From the NCBI RefSeq assembly GCF_003265705.1, contig NW_020313005.1:16312109-16376108 (forward strand): a DNA stretch of 64,000 nucleotides, given 5' to 3'. Of the stretch, positions 24,131 through 36,060 are shown piece after piece (position 1 is the stretch's first letter; each line of letters begins with the position of its first letter). The notes under the pieces are model-generated. The model saw nothing but the letters and a program-made list of their open reading frames with translations, did no database searches and was not told the origin of the DNA. The DNA comes from Callorhinus ursinus. Taxonomy: Eukaryota > Chordata > Mammalia > Carnivora > Otariidae. A program made the position numbers and the translations under genes.

Positions 24131-24440
24131 CTGCTGTAACAAATTCCTAAAAATGTGGAAGTGGCTTTGAAACTGGCTAATAAGTAAAGGCTAGAAAACC
24201 TCTGAGGCACTTGCTAGAAAAAGCTGAGATTGCCTTAAAGATATTGTTGGTAGAAATATGGACATTAAAGATGGTTTTGGTGTGGTCTCAGGTGGAAATG
24301 AGGAACATGCTGTTGGAAATTGGAGGAGAGGTAATTTTTGCTGTAAAGTGGTGAAGACATTGGGCCAAATTGTTTTCTAGCATTTTTGTGGAAAATAAAA
24401 ACTATAATTAATGACCTGGTATATTTAGCTGAGGAGATTT
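24131..24440 (+). repeat. MLT1 internal sequence (5' part)
   Basis: Follows the LTR directly: ATGTGGAAGTGGCTTTGAAA, GGTAGAAATATGGACATTAA and TATTTAGCTGAGGAGATTTC are typical MaLR internal landmarks. It then ends without a second LTR, so this provirus is truncated. Confidence 0.75.
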
Positions 24441-24885
24441 CTAAGCAAAATATTGCAAAGGAATAGAATTCCCATGGGAATTTTCTCTCCATTTTCCAGA
24501 CAGATGTCTATGTCTACAGTTAATTAATTAATTAATTAATTAATTAATGAAGTATTAAATATCTACTGCTAATTTAGGCATTTTGTGAGTAAACTGAACA
24601 TACAAATTCAGACATGTAAGACCTTACTGCTATCTGTAAATGGTGTTCAAATAAATAATGACTTCCTTAATATATTTTAGGGACTCTGTGGATGAGAGAG
24701 AAACCCAAACTTTACCTCAATTCTTCTTACATGTTTTACTGATGTTGGCCAAAGTAGAGCCAAATCTATAGTATTTGTCTGCCTGGCCATCTATGGGGTA
24801 GATAAGGATAGGAAGTTAAAGATGGGACTCAGTGAAAATTATTTCCTTAAATTCCTCATCTAATTTCAGGACTTGATTGGCATAG
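24441..24885. other. Unassigned; contains (TTAA)n
   Basis: No gene is seen. A (TTAA)7 repeat lies at 24520-24548; the rest is not recognised. Confidence 0.45.
24520..24548. repeat. (TTAA)n tetranucleotide repeat
   Basis: Seven uninterrupted TTAA units, fully palindromic at every step. Confidence 0.95.
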
Positions 24886-25380
24886 GAGAGTGGTTTCCAA
24901 ACTGGGCTGAGACTCCTTGGGTGCCACAGCAAATTTACAGGGACACCATGATTTACTTTTACATTTTGAGGAAGACACGTGGACATCTTTCAGACACTGT
25001 AAAAACTACTAGTTAAGAACAGTTCACAATGTTAATAGTTGCTACATTTATTTTAATGATTTAATACCTTCACAAGTCTTAGGTTTTGGTGATTCATACG
25101 ATAAAATAAAACAAATATTGCACAAAAATTACTGTGGAACAGGAAACACATGTGATGGCATCCAATGCTTCTAATTTGATTTGAGGTTTGAGAAGCTGTG
25201 TAGTGCCCAACAGGTGTATGTGTACCATAAGTAATCATACTTGTTTAAGAATTAAATAAAAGTATATTTTTCAATTTATGTTTTTTTAAATAGTTACTAA
25301 AAAGTTATTAGGAAATAAAAGCTTATCAGTTTGTTTGATGTAACTACTTAATAAATGAGCCATTAGGTTTTTTCCTTTGT
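24886..25380 (+). repeat. Possible old hAT-type DNA transposon
   Basis: It begins with GAGTGGTTTCCAAACTGGGC, which resembles a hAT terminal repeat, and is followed by AT-rich sequence of uniform character. No second terminal repeat is identified, so the call is tentative. Confidence 0.3.
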
Positions 25381-25384
25381 TTTG

Positions 25385-25815
25385 TTTTGTATGGTTTGTT
25401 CTGGCCAAGGGACATTGTAAAAATGATGCTGAGACACTGTCAGTGCTGTGGACTGAGGAAGTGCAGGAACCTCTGGTATGGTAATTTGTGTAGACCTCTT
25501 AGAATGATCACTCTGAGAGAAGCCAGACACCATGTAAGAAGCCCAGCTACCCTGAGACTGCCATGATCTAAGGAGGTTCAATATAGCCATGTGGAAAAGC
25601 TGCATGATGGGATAGAAATGCCCAAGAAACCAGCCCTTCCAGTTGTTTATGCTAAGTACAAGATTGAAGAAACTTTCAGATAGCTCCAGTTTCAGCTGCC
25701 ATCTGATCATAATCATCTGACAGCGAGGTGACAACTATCAAGAGGAATCCATCAACTCTCAGAACCATGAGAACGAATGATATATTGTTATTTTAAGTCA
25801 CTAAAGTTTGGGGAT
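25385..25815 (+). repeat. MLT1 provirus 5' LTR (interrupted)
   Basis: GTTCTGGCCAAGGGACATTG, GAGAAGCCAGACACCATG, CTCAGAACCATGAGAACGAA and TTATTTTAAGTCACTAAAG are MLT1 LTR landmarks. The LTR stops at the target site of L1-C; its last bases reappear at 34552-34585 (AAGTTTTGGGATAGTTTTTT, GATAGCTAGAAT). Confidence 0.8.
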
Positions 25816-26275
25816 TTTTTAAAAAATTTTTTATTGTTATGTTAATCACCATACATTACATCATAGCTTTTGATGTAGTGTTCCATGATTCATTGTTTGT
25901 GCATAACACCCAGTGCTCCAAGCAAAATGTGCCCTCTTTAATACCCATCAACAGGCTAACACATCCCCCCACCCCCCTGTCCTCTAGAACCCTCAGTTTG
26001 TTTTTCAGAGTCCATCGTCTCTCATGGTTCGTCTCCCCCTCCAACTTACTCCACTTCATTCTTCCCCTCCTGCTATCTTCTTCTTTTTTTGTTTTCTTAA
26101 CATATGTTGCATTATTTGTTTCAGAGGTACAGATCTGTGATTAAACAGTCTTGCACAATGCACAGCACTCACCATAGCACATACCCTCCTCAATGTCTAT
26201 CACCCAGCCACGCCCTCTGTCGCACCCCTCACCACTCCAGCAACCCTCAGTTTGTTTCCTGAGATTAAGAATTCC

Positions 26276-29200
26276 TCATATCAGTGAGGTCATATGATAC
26301 ATGTCTTTCTCTGATTAACTTATTTCGCTCAGCATAACACCCTCCAGTTCCATCCACGTTGTTGCAAATGGCAAGATCTCATTCCTTTTGATGGCTGCAT
26401 AATATTCCATTGTGTATATATACCACATCTTCTTCATCCATTCATCTGTCAATGGACATCTTGACTCTTTCCACAGTTTGGCTATTGTGGACATTGCTGC
26501 TATAAACATTGGGGTGCACATACCCCTTCGGATCCCTACATTTGTATCTTTGTGGTAAATATCCAGTAGTGCAATTGCTGGATTGTGTGGTAGCTCTATT
26601 TTCAACTGTTTGAGGAACCTCCATACTGTTTTCCAGAGTGGCTGCACCAGCTTGTATTCCCACCAACAGTGTAGGAGGGTTGCCCTTTTTCCGCATCCCC
26701 GTCAATATCTGTCATTTCCTGACTTGTTAATTTTAGCCATTCTGACTGGTGTGAAGTGGTATCTCACTAAGGTTTGATTTGGATTTCCCTGATGCCGAGC
26801 GATGTTGAGCACTTTTTCATCTGTCTGTTGGCCATTTGGATGTCTTCTTTGGACAAATGTCTGTTCATGTCGTCTGCCCATTTCTTGATTGGATTATTTT
26901 TTCTTTGGATGTTGAGTTTGGTAAGTTCTTTATAGATTTTGGATACTAGCCCTTTATCTGATATGTCATTTGCAAATATCTTCTCCCATTCTGTTGGTTG
27001 TCTTTTGGTTTTGTGGACTGTTTCTTTTGCTGTGCAAAAGCTTTTTATCTTGATGAAATCCCAATAGTTCATTTTTGCCCTTGCTTCCCTTGCCTTTGGC
27101 GATGTTTCTAGGAAGAAGTTGCTGCGGCTGAGGTCGAAGAGGTTGCTGCCTGTGTTCTCCCTTAGGATTTTGATGGACTCCTGTCTCACGTTTAGGTCTT
27201 TCACCCATTTTGAGTCTATTTTTGTGTGTGGTGTAAGGAAATGGTCCAGTTTCATTCTTCTGCATGTGGCTGTCCAATTTTCCCAACACCATTTGTTGAA
27301 GAGACTGTCTTTTTCCCATTGGACATTCTTTCCTGCTTTGTCGAAGATGAGTTGACCATAGAGTTAAGGGTCCATTTCTGGGCTCTCTATTCTGTTCCAT
27401 TGATCTATGTGTCTGTTTTTGTGCCAGTACCATACTCTCTTGATGATGACAGCTTTGTAATAGAGCTGGAAGCCCGGAATTGTGATGCCGCCAGCTTTGC
27501 TTTTCTTTTTCAATATTCCTCTGGCTATTTGGGGTCTCTTCTGGTTCCATACAAATTTTAGGATTATTTGTTCCATTTCTTTGAAAAAAGTGGATGGTAT
27601 TTTGATGGGAATTGCATTGGATGTCTAGATTACTCTAGGTAGCATTGACATCTTCACAATGTTTGTTCTTCCAATCCATGAGCATGGAACGTTTTTCCAT
27701 TTCTTTGTGTCTTCCTCAATTTCTTTCATGAGTATTTTATAGTTTTCTGAGTACAGATCCTTTGCCTCTTTGGTTAAATTTATTCCGAGGTATCTTATGG
27801 TTTTGGGTGCAATTGTAAATGGGATCAACTCCTTAATTTGTCTCTCTTCTGTCTTGTTGTTGGTGTATAGGAATGCCACTGATTTCTGTGCATTGATTTC
27901 ATATCCTGCCACTGTACTGAATTCCTGTATGAGTTCTAGCAGTTTTGGGGTGGAGTCTTTTGGGTTTTTCACATACAGTATCATATCATCTGCAAAGAGT
28001 GAGAGTTTGACTTCCTCTTTGCCGATTTGGATGCCTTTGATTTCTTTTTGTTGTCTGCTTGCTGTGGCTAGGACTTCTAATACTATGTTGAATAGCAGTG
28101 GTGAGAGTGGACATCCCTGCCGCGTTCCTGACCTTAGGGGAAAAGCTCTCAGCTTTTCCCCATTGAGAATGATATTCGCTGTAGGTTTCTCATAGATGGC
28201 TTTTATGATATTGAGATATGTACCCTCTATCCCTATACTCTGAAGAGTTTTGACCAAGAAAGGATGCTGTACTTTGTCAAATGCTTTTTCTGCATCTATT
28301 GAGAGGATCATATGATTCTTGTTCTTTCTTTTGTTAATATATTGTATCATGTTGATTGATTTGCGGATGTTGAACCAACCTTGCAGCCCAGGGATACATC
28401 CCACTTGGTCATGGTGAATAATCCTTTTAACGTACTGTTGGATCCTATTGGCTAGTATTTTGCTGAGAATTTTTGCATCCGTGTTCATCAAGGATATTGG
28501 TCTGTAATTCTCCTTTTTGATGGGGTCTTTGTCTGGTTTTGGGATCAAGGTAATGGGGGCCTCATAAAACGAGTTTGGAAGTTTTCCTTCCATTTCTATT
28601 TTTTGGAACAGTTTCAGGAGAATAGGTATTAATTCCTCTTTAAATGTTTGGCAGAATTCCCCTGGGAAGCCATCTGGCCCCGGGCTTTTGTTTGTTGGGA
28701 GATTTTTGATGACTGCTTCAATTTCCTTAGTGGTTATAGGTCTGTTCAGGTTTTCTGTTTCTTCCTGGTTGAGTTTTGGTAGTTGATACATCTCTAGGAA
28801 TGCATCCATTTCTTCAAGGTTATCTAATTTGCTGGCATAGAGTTGCTCATAATATGTTCTTATAATTGTTTGTATTTCTTTGTTGTTCGTTGTGATCTCT
28901 CCTATTTCATTCATAATTTTTTGATTTGGGTCATTTCTCTTTTCTTTTGGATAAGTCTGGCCAGGAGTTTATCAATCTTGTTAATTCTTTCAAAGAACCA
29001 CCTCCTAGTTTCGTTGATCTGTTCTACTGTTCTTTTGGTTTCTATTTCATTGATTTCTGCTCTGATCTTTATTTCTCTTCTCCTGCTGGGTTTAGGCTTT
29101 AATTGCTGTTCTTTCTCCAGCTCCTTTAGGTGTAGGGTTAGGTTGTGTATTTGAGACCTTTCTTGTTTCTTGAGAAAGGCTTGTATTGCTATATACTTTC

Positions 29201-30086
29201 CTCTCAGGACTACCTTTGCTGTATCCCAAAGAGTTTGAACAGTTGTGTTTTCATTTTCATTGGTTTCCATGAATTTTTTTAATTCTTCTTTAATTTCCTG
29301 GTTGACCCATTCATTCTTTAGTAGGATGCTCTTTAGCCTCCATGTATTTGAGTTCTTTCTGACTTTCCTCTTGTGATTGAGTTCTAGTTCCAAAGCATTG
29401 TGGTCTGAAAATATGCAGGGAATAATCCCAATCTTTTGGTACCAGTTGAGACCTGATTTGTGACCTAGGATGTGATCAATTCTGGAGAAGGTTCCATGGG
29501 CACTAGAGAAGAATGTGTATTCTGTTGCTTTGGGATGGAATGTTCTGAATATGTCTGTGAAGTCCATTTGGTCCAGTGTTTCATTTAAAGTCTTTATTTC
29601 CTTGTTGATCTTTTGCTTTGATGATCTGTCCATTTCAGTCAGGGGGGTGTTAATGTCCCCCACTATTATTGTATTGTTGTCAATGTGTTTCTTCGCTTTT
29701 CTTATTAATTTCCTTATAAAATTGGCTGCTCCCATGTTACGGGCATAGATATTTACAACTGTTAGATCTTCTTGTTCGATAGACCCTTTCAGTAGGATAT
29801 AGTGTCCTTCCTCATCTCTTATTACAGTCTTTGTTTTAAAATCTAATTTGTCTGTTATAAGGATTGCCACCCCAGCTTTCTTTTGGTATCCAATAGCATG
29901 ATAAATGGTTTTCCACCCCCTCACTTTCAATGTGGGGGTGTCTTTGGGTCTAGAATGAGTCTCTTGCAGACAGCATATCGATGGGTCTTATTTTTTAATA
30001 AAATCTGATAGCCTGTGTCTTTTGATTGGGGAATTTAGCCCATTTACATTCAGAGTAACTATTGAAAGATATGAATTTAGTGCCAT
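26276..30086 (-). pseudogene. L1-B ORF2 (endonuclease-reverse transcriptase), disrupted
   Basis: About 1,270 codons, the normal L1 ORF2 size. Start ATG is read leftwards from 30086 (MALNSYLSIVTLNVNGLNS), with an early CAA-to-TAA stop before DPSICCLQETHS. The endonuclease domain is open at 29930-28911 (VGDINTPLTEMDRSSKQK; SDHNALELELNH). A one-base deletion near 28915 shifts the frame. The RT domain is then open at 28914-27625, with [34 protein letters not shown] and the catalytic FADDMILY. Two stops follow in the same frame (near 27625 and 27364), then a further frameshift near 26770. The C-terminal part 26647-26315 keeps EYYAAIKRNEI before a CAA-to-TAA change; the expected terminator is at 26276-26278. 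Confidence 0.93.
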
Positions 30087-30167
30087 TCTTTTGCCTGTAA
30101 GGTGACTGTGATTGTATATTGTCTGTGTTCCTTTCTGATGCATGCTGCTTTTAGGCTTTCTCTTTGC

Positions 30168-31053
30168 TTAGAGGACCCCTTTCAATATTTCTTGTAGGGC
30201 TGGTTTCGTGTTTGCAAATTCCTTTAGTTTTTGTTTGTCCTGGAAGCTTTTTATCTCTCCTTCTATTTTCAATGACAGCCTAGCTGGATATAGTATTCTT
30301 GGCTGCATATTTTTCTCGTTTAGTGCTCTGAAGATATCTTGCCAGTCCTTTCTGGCCTGCCAGGTCTCTGTGGATAGGTCTGTTGCCAATCTAATATTTC
30401 TACCATTTTAGGTTACATATCTCTTCTCCTGAGCTGCTTTCAGGATTTTCTCTTCTTCTCCGAGACTCGTAAGTTTTACTATTAGATGTCAGGGTGTTGA
30501 CCTCTTTTTATTGATTTTGAGAGGGGTTCTCTGTGCCTCCTGGATTTTGATGCCTGTTTCCTTCCCCACATTAGGGAAGTTCTCTGCTATAATTTGCTCC
30601 AATATACCTTCTCGCCCTCTCTCTCTTTCTTCTTCTTCTGGGATCCCAATTATTCTAATGTTGTTTCATCTTATCGTATCGCTTATCTCTTGAATTCTGC
30701 CCTCGTGATCCAGTAGTTGTTTCTCTCATTTTTTCTCAGCTTCTTTATTTTCCATCATTTGGTCTTCTATATCACTGATTCTTTCTTCTGCCTCACTTAT
30801 CCTAGCAGTTAGTGCCCCCATTTTTGATTGCACCTCATTAATAGCCTTTTTGATTTCAACTTGGTTAGATTTTAGTTATTTTATTTCTACACAAAGGGTT
30901 TCTCTAATAACTTCCACGTTTTCAAGCCCAGCTAGTATCTTTAAAGTCATGATTCTGAACTCTAGGTCTGACATCGTACTAATATCCGTATTGAGTAGGT
31001 CCCTGGCAGACGGTACTACCTCTTGTTCTTTTTGCTGAGGTGATTTTTTTCAT
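30168..31053 (-). pseudogene. L1-B ORF1, disrupted
   Basis: ORF1 runs about 295 codons, close to the usual L1 ORF1 length. From the ATG at 31053 it reads MKKITSAKRTRGSTVCQGPT and then an early in-frame stop. The C-terminal end at 30389-30168 is open (ETWQARKDWQDIFRALNEKN; ARLSLKIEGEIKSFQDKQKL). It ends at TAA 30168-30170, leaving about 80 bases before the ORF2 start, as in other L1s with a short inter-ORF spacer. Confidence 0.88.
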
Positions 31054-31613
31054 CTTGTCATTTTGTCCAGAGGAGAATAGATGAATGAGAGAACAAAATG
31101 TTAACAGGTTAACAACGTCCCCAGCAAATATACTCTATACAAATCAGAAAAGACCTGAAACCAGGGGAAAAGAAAGGGAAAGAAAGAAAAAAAGAAATAG
31201 GAAAAAAAAATAAGATAAAGATAAAAACAAACAAAAACAGAACAAAACAAAAAAAACAGAATATGATCAAATATGATTAGGCTAGTGCATAGATCAGTGC
31301 CACACACTGGATTTTGGGCGTATTTTGGTCTGTTAGAAGAAAGTGCCTCTTAAAATTTTAAAGGACAAAAGACTAATATATGTACAAAATAAGGGTTGAT
31401 ACAATGAAGGGATGGAAGATGAGTGTAAAGATGAAAATTATAAAAGATTTTATAAAAGGAATTGATAAAAAGTTGTTTGAAAAAAGAAAGAAGATTTAAA
31501 AAAAAAGGGAGAGAATGTGATCAGGCAGGAGACTAGAACAAAGCCATACACTAGTTATTTAGGGTATATTTTGATCTGTTAGAAGAAACTGTATCTCAAA
31601 ATTTTAGAGAGAG

Positions 31614-31618
<5 letters not shown>

Positions 31619-31655
<37 letters not shown>
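31619..31655. repeat. (TA)n expansion in the L1-B 5' UTR
   Basis: About 18 TA units. The matching site in L1-A (near 7382-7400) has only about 8 units, so it expanded after the copies diverged. Confidence 0.95.
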
Positions 31656-31658
<3 letters not shown>

Positions 31659-32874
31659 AAAAATAAGGGCAACTACTATGAAGGGATAAAATATGACTCT
31701 AAAAAAGAAAAATAAAAAAATGTTTTTTTTTTTAAAAAAGGGATTGATAAGATGTTGGTTGAAAAAGGGAAAAAGAATAATTAAAAAAAAAGTTTAAAAA
31801 ATTAACTTTGAAAAACTTATGAATCATGTTAAAAAAGCCATGAATTCTATGTGCAGTATTCCCCTAGCGCTGGAGTTCTCCCGTTCTCCTTGAGCGGTAA
31901 ACTTGGTCTTGGCTTGTTGGCTGTTGGTGCTGATCTTCCTGGGGAGGGGCCTGTTGCCGTGGTTCCCAAATGTCTTTGCTGGAGGCGGAATTGCCCCACC
32001 CTTGTTGGTCAGGGCTAAGCAAGCTGCTCAGGTTTGCTCTCAGGAGCTTTTGTTCTCTGCAAGCTCTCGGTACAGATTTGGAGGACCAGAGTGAAAATGG
32101 TGGCCTCCCAATCTCCGCCCGGAGGAGCCGAGAACTCGGGGCCCCTGTCCTCAGTGCGCCCCCAGAGAAAAGCAGTCACTCCCGTCTCCCCGGTCTCTGG
32201 CCGCACTCCGTGTTCACCCGGCCTGTGACCGAGTGTTTCTATCTCTGGCTCCCCACCCCATGTAGAGTCTCCAAACCCAGCAGATCCCTGCGGTGTGCTC
32301 CCGCGCCGCTCCTCCCGGGGGAGGAAGGGGAGTCTCCCTAGATCTGCTGCCTGTTGGGTCCCTGCTGGAGGAGCAGTGGCCCGACTTGGCTGCGGATCAC
32401 AGTTTATGGCCACCCCGAGCTGAGAGCCCGCGCCTCGGCTCCGTCTCTGCAGCCGGCTTCCCTGCTCCGATACCTGGGAGCTCTGCTGCACTCAGGCACC
32501 CCCAGTCTTTCTGTGACCCCGAGGGTCCTGAGACCACACTGTCCCGCGAGGTTTCCACCCCCCGCTTAGCCACTGGAGCGACGTCCCTCAGTGGAGCCAA
32601 CTTCTAAAAGGTCCGATTTTGTGCTCTGCGGCTCTATCACTTGCCAGAAGCGGCCGACGGAGGCCCCCTCCCCCGCCGTCTCTCCTTCCGAATATCGCCT
32701 CGGATTCACTTCTCTGCATGTCCTACCTTCCAGTAAGTGGTCGCTTCTCTGTTCAGAGAGTTGTTGCTACTCTCTTCTTCAGTCTCCTGTTGAGTTCGTA
32801 GGTGTTGAGAATGGTTTGATCCCTATTCAGCTGAATTCCTGAGACCAGACGAAATCCAGGTCTCCTACTCCTCT

Positions 32875-32883
32875 GCCATCTTG
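32875..32883 (-). promoter_or_regulatory. YY1-like site at the L1-B 5' end
   Basis: The minus strand reads CAAGATGGC about 12-20 bases from the element's first base. In human L1, a YY1 site at the same place directs accurate start-site choice. The matching position in L1-A is mutated (CAAAATAGT). Confidence 0.6.
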
Positions 32884-32898
32884 CTCCGCCCCCCGGCG

Positions 32899-34551
32899 AT
32901 ATTTTTTTTTCATTTACTTTATGTTTTAGAGCAGTTTGAGGTTCACAGCAAAATTGAGGGGAAGGTAGAATGAGTTCCCATATATCCTTTACGTCCAAAC
33001 AATCACAGCCTTCCCCCATTATCAACATCTACCACCAGAGTGGTACCTTTGTTACAATTGATGAAACTGCACTGACACATCATAATCACCCAAAGTCCAT
33101 AATTTGCATTATGGTTACTCTTGGTGTTGTACACTATGTAGGTTTGGACAAATGGATAATGGATAAATGGTTGGATAAATGTATAATAGCATGTATCTTT
33201 ATGGTATCATTCATCTTTATGGTATCATTTTCACTGTCTTAAAAAATCCACTTTGCTCTGCCTATTCATTCCTTCTCCTCCCCAAACCACTGGTAACACT
33301 GGTCTTCTTTTACTGTCTCTATAGTTTTGCCTTTTCTAGGATGTCATATAGTTGGAATCACATAATATTTACATTTCAGATTGGTTTCTTTCACTTAGCA
33401 ATATGCATCTAAGCTTTCTTCATGTCTTTTTATGGTTTGATAGCTTATTTCTTTTTAGCACTGGATACTATTCCATTGTCTGGTTGTACTACAGTTTATT
33501 TATCCATTCACCTACTGAAGGACATCTTGGTTGCTCCCAAGTCTTGGCAATTGTGAATAAAGCTGCTATAAATATTAGTATACAGGTTTTTGTGTGGACC
33601 TATGTTCTCAACTCCTTTGGGTAAGTACCAAAGAGCATAAGTGTTAGATCTTATGGTAAGAGTATGATTAGCTTTGCAAGAAACTGCCAAACTGTCTTCC
33701 AAAGGGGCTGTACCACTTTGCATTCCCACCAACAATGAATGAGAATTCCTGTTGCTCCACACTCTCACTAGTGTATGGTATTGTCAATGTGCCAGATTTT
33801 GGCCTTTTCGTATAGGTGTATAGTGGTATCTTATTGTTGTTTTAACTTGCATTTCTTGGATGACATGTGATGTGGAGCATTTTTCAAATGCTTATTTGCC
33901 ATTTGTATATTTTCTTTGCTGAGATGTTGGTTAAGGTCTCTGGTGCATTTTTAAATTGAGTTGTTTGCTTTTTTAATCATTGAGTTTTAAGTGTTCTTTG
34001 TGTATTTTGGATAACAGTTCTTTATTAGATGTGGTTTTTGTAAATATTTTCTCCCAGTCTGTGACTTATCTTCTCATTCTCTTGACAGTGTCTTTCACAG
34101 AGGGGATTTTATTTTTAGTGAAATCCCACTTATCAACTACCTCTTTTGTGGATTAACTTTGGTGTTGTATCCAAAAATCATAGCTATACCCAAGCTATTA
34201 CTCGGTTTTCTCCTGTACTATCTTCTAGGAGTTTTATAGGTTTTTGTTTTACATTTAGATCTGTGATCTCTTTTGAGTTGATTTTTGTGAAGAGTATAAT
34301 GTCTGTGTCTAGATTCTTTTTTTTTTTTTTTTTTGCTCGTGGATGGCCAATTGTTCCAGCACTATGTGCTGAAAGACTATCTTTGCTCCATTGTGTTGCC
34401 TTTGCTCCTTTGTCAAAGGCCAGTTGACTATATTTATATGGGTCTATTCTGGGATATCTATTCTATTCCATTGATTGATTATTTTCTATTCTTTCACCAA
34501 TGCCACACTGTCTTAATTACTATAGCTTTATAGTGAGTCTTGAAGTCAAAT
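32899..34551 (-). mobile_element. L1-C: older 5'-truncated L1
   Basis: 3' UTR and the C-terminal part of ORF2 in reverse orientation: GAGCAGTTTGAGGTTCACAG near the 3' end, CTGCTATAAATATTAGTATA, AAACTGTCTTCCAAAGGGGC and ATTCCCACCAACAATGAATG. No long open frame remains. The target duplication is AAGTTTGGGGAT on the left (25804-25815, now beyond L1-B) and AAGTTTTGGGAT on the right (34552-34563), both inside the MLT1 LTR. It therefore inserted into the LTR before L1-B landed at its tail. Confidence 0.88.
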
Positions 34552-34563
34552 AAGTTTTGGGAT

Positions 34564-36060
34564 AGTTTTTTAAAGCAAAAGTTGATAGCTAGAATTAAAT
34601 TTTGATACCCTAAAGTGAAATGCCACTATAGAATAAACTTAGAGCATGCGGCATTTTCTTTCAGACTGGGCATTGAGTGGAAGTTGGAATATCCACAAAG
34701 ATTCTGGTAGTGAAATCTGGAAAGGCCTCAAAGGGACTGTTGATGAGGGCTTGAAAGACAGAAAAGAAAAAGATGCCGGAGGTTAGAAAAAAGGGAGCCC
34801 TTGTTATATATAGGATGGAAATTTGGATGGCACTGTCACCTGTGATAATGTGGAAAAAAGAAAGAGTACCAAATAATCTTATGGATCTGGCCAGAGCAGA
34901 TTTGTAGGCAGAATATAAAAGGTGCCAAATGGCTTCTTCTAGCTGCCTATTATAAAATATGAGTAGAGATGAACTAAAGAAGGAACAATTTAGTTATAAG
35001 CAGAATTTAGAGGAAAAATGTAAATGAATCCTGCCTTAATGGGTTCAAAAATAAAATTATTTCTCATTCTTTATTCTCTCCCAGCAAAACTTTTTCAAAC
35101 TAGGAATGCCCCCAGGGAAAAGATAAAATCAGGCCATTATGAGTAAGTTATGGTTTCAGAGTAAAAGTCTCAAAGCTGGAAGATCTTTTGTTGAGACCTC
35201 ATAAAGAGTTGAGGGCATGCTTAGTGGGCCTTCTAAGAATATTAAGTCTCTGCTTCTTAGACTTCTTTACTAGAAGAGAATGTTAAGGAAATACATTGTA
35301 GACACTTTAAACTTGACAAAAGACATCTAAGAACCTTAGGAGAACTGTTCCACAGTATTCCTACTCTGAGGCCAAAGGAGAAAAGGGAAAAGGGGCTATC
35401 TTGGAAAGAGAAAAGGACTATGGCCTTTGTGTCAGTGAATGGATTGTAATTTGGTGTAAAGAAGACTGCACATTTTTCTAAAGGAATTATCTCAACTTGC
35501 ACTCAAAGGGACAGATACAGTATAGAGAAGGCTTTTAGAGCCCCAATCTTGTACGAGCAGGAAATAAATGAGGAGGCTGCTCAGTGTCAAAAAGGCCATT
35601 TCTCATGGAAAAGAAAAGAAAATTCAGAGGATGGAAACATGAGCCCGGAGGAAAGAATGAAGAATTATTTTTTGGGAGCAAGATTGGGCCTTCACCAAGG
35701 AACTAGCAACACGTGCCCCATAGAATTTCAGAATTGTGTCACAGTGCCTGCTATGGTATCACTTATTTCTATTCTTTTACAACAGTAGGGTACATTGGAG
35801 TTTTCCTATGCCTGTCTCATCATTGTATGTTTTGGGTGGGTGATTGGGCAGAGGACTATTTCATAGGTTTTCAGATCAAAAGAAAGCATACTAAAGGAGC
35901 TGTTCCAAAGGAGGCTTATTTGCACTGAACCTAACTTAGATGATATGATTCTGGATTTTGAGCTGTTTCTGTCATGGGATAAAGCTTTGTTGGCCTTGGA
36001 AGAGAGTGAGTATATTTTGCATGAAGGAGGATAGTACATTTTTGGAGCCAGAGGGTAGAC
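34564..36060 (+). repeat. MLT1 provirus: end of 5' LTR and internal region
   Basis: The first about 20 bases finish the 5' LTR (AGTTTTTTAAAGCAAAAGTT). The internal region then follows the MaLR order: TAATGGGTTCAAAAATAAAA, GGAATGCCCCCAGGGAAAAG, TTCCTACTCTGAGGCCAAAG, GGTGTAAAGAAGACTGCACA and GATTTTGAGCTGTTTCTGTC. No coding frame of note remains; MaLR internal regions are usually non-coding. Confidence 0.8.

Larger units (their letters stand above)
25821..32894 (-). mobile_element. L1-B: near full-length carnivoran L1
   Basis: Complete L1 layout from right to left: 5' UTR 32894-31054, ORF1 31053-30168, ORF2 30086-26276, 3' UTR 26275-25821 with a T-rich end (A-tail of the element). It aligns throughout with L1-A. 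It lies at the poly-T side of L1-C: the flanks GGGGATTTTTT (left) and GGCGATATTTTTT (right) probably represent the target duplication, blurred by the homopolymer. Coding frames are long but broken, so the copy is judged inactive. Confidence 0.92.
31054..32894 (-). promoter_or_regulatory. L1-B 5' UTR with internal promoter region
   Basis: About 1.84 kb. The ORF1-proximal half is A/T-rich and includes the TA repeat at 31619-31655. The outer kilobase (31900-32890) is G/C-rich with many CpG sites, unlike anything else in the window. Mammalian L1s start Pol II transcription from such a region, and methylation of its CpGs normally silences it. Whether it is active here cannot be told from sequence. 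Confidence 0.75.

Noticed and set aside
25839..26144. 101-codon plus-strand frame, similar to one at 41658-41957
   Set aside because: Both are the antisense of the same L1 3' UTR, so the similarity reflects repeat identity and not a gene family.
31970..32607. Several plus- and minus-strand frames of 64-158 codons in G/C-rich DNA
   Set aside because: They lie in the L1-B 5' UTR, where G/C-rich sequence has few stop codons. Matching shadows occur in L1-A.
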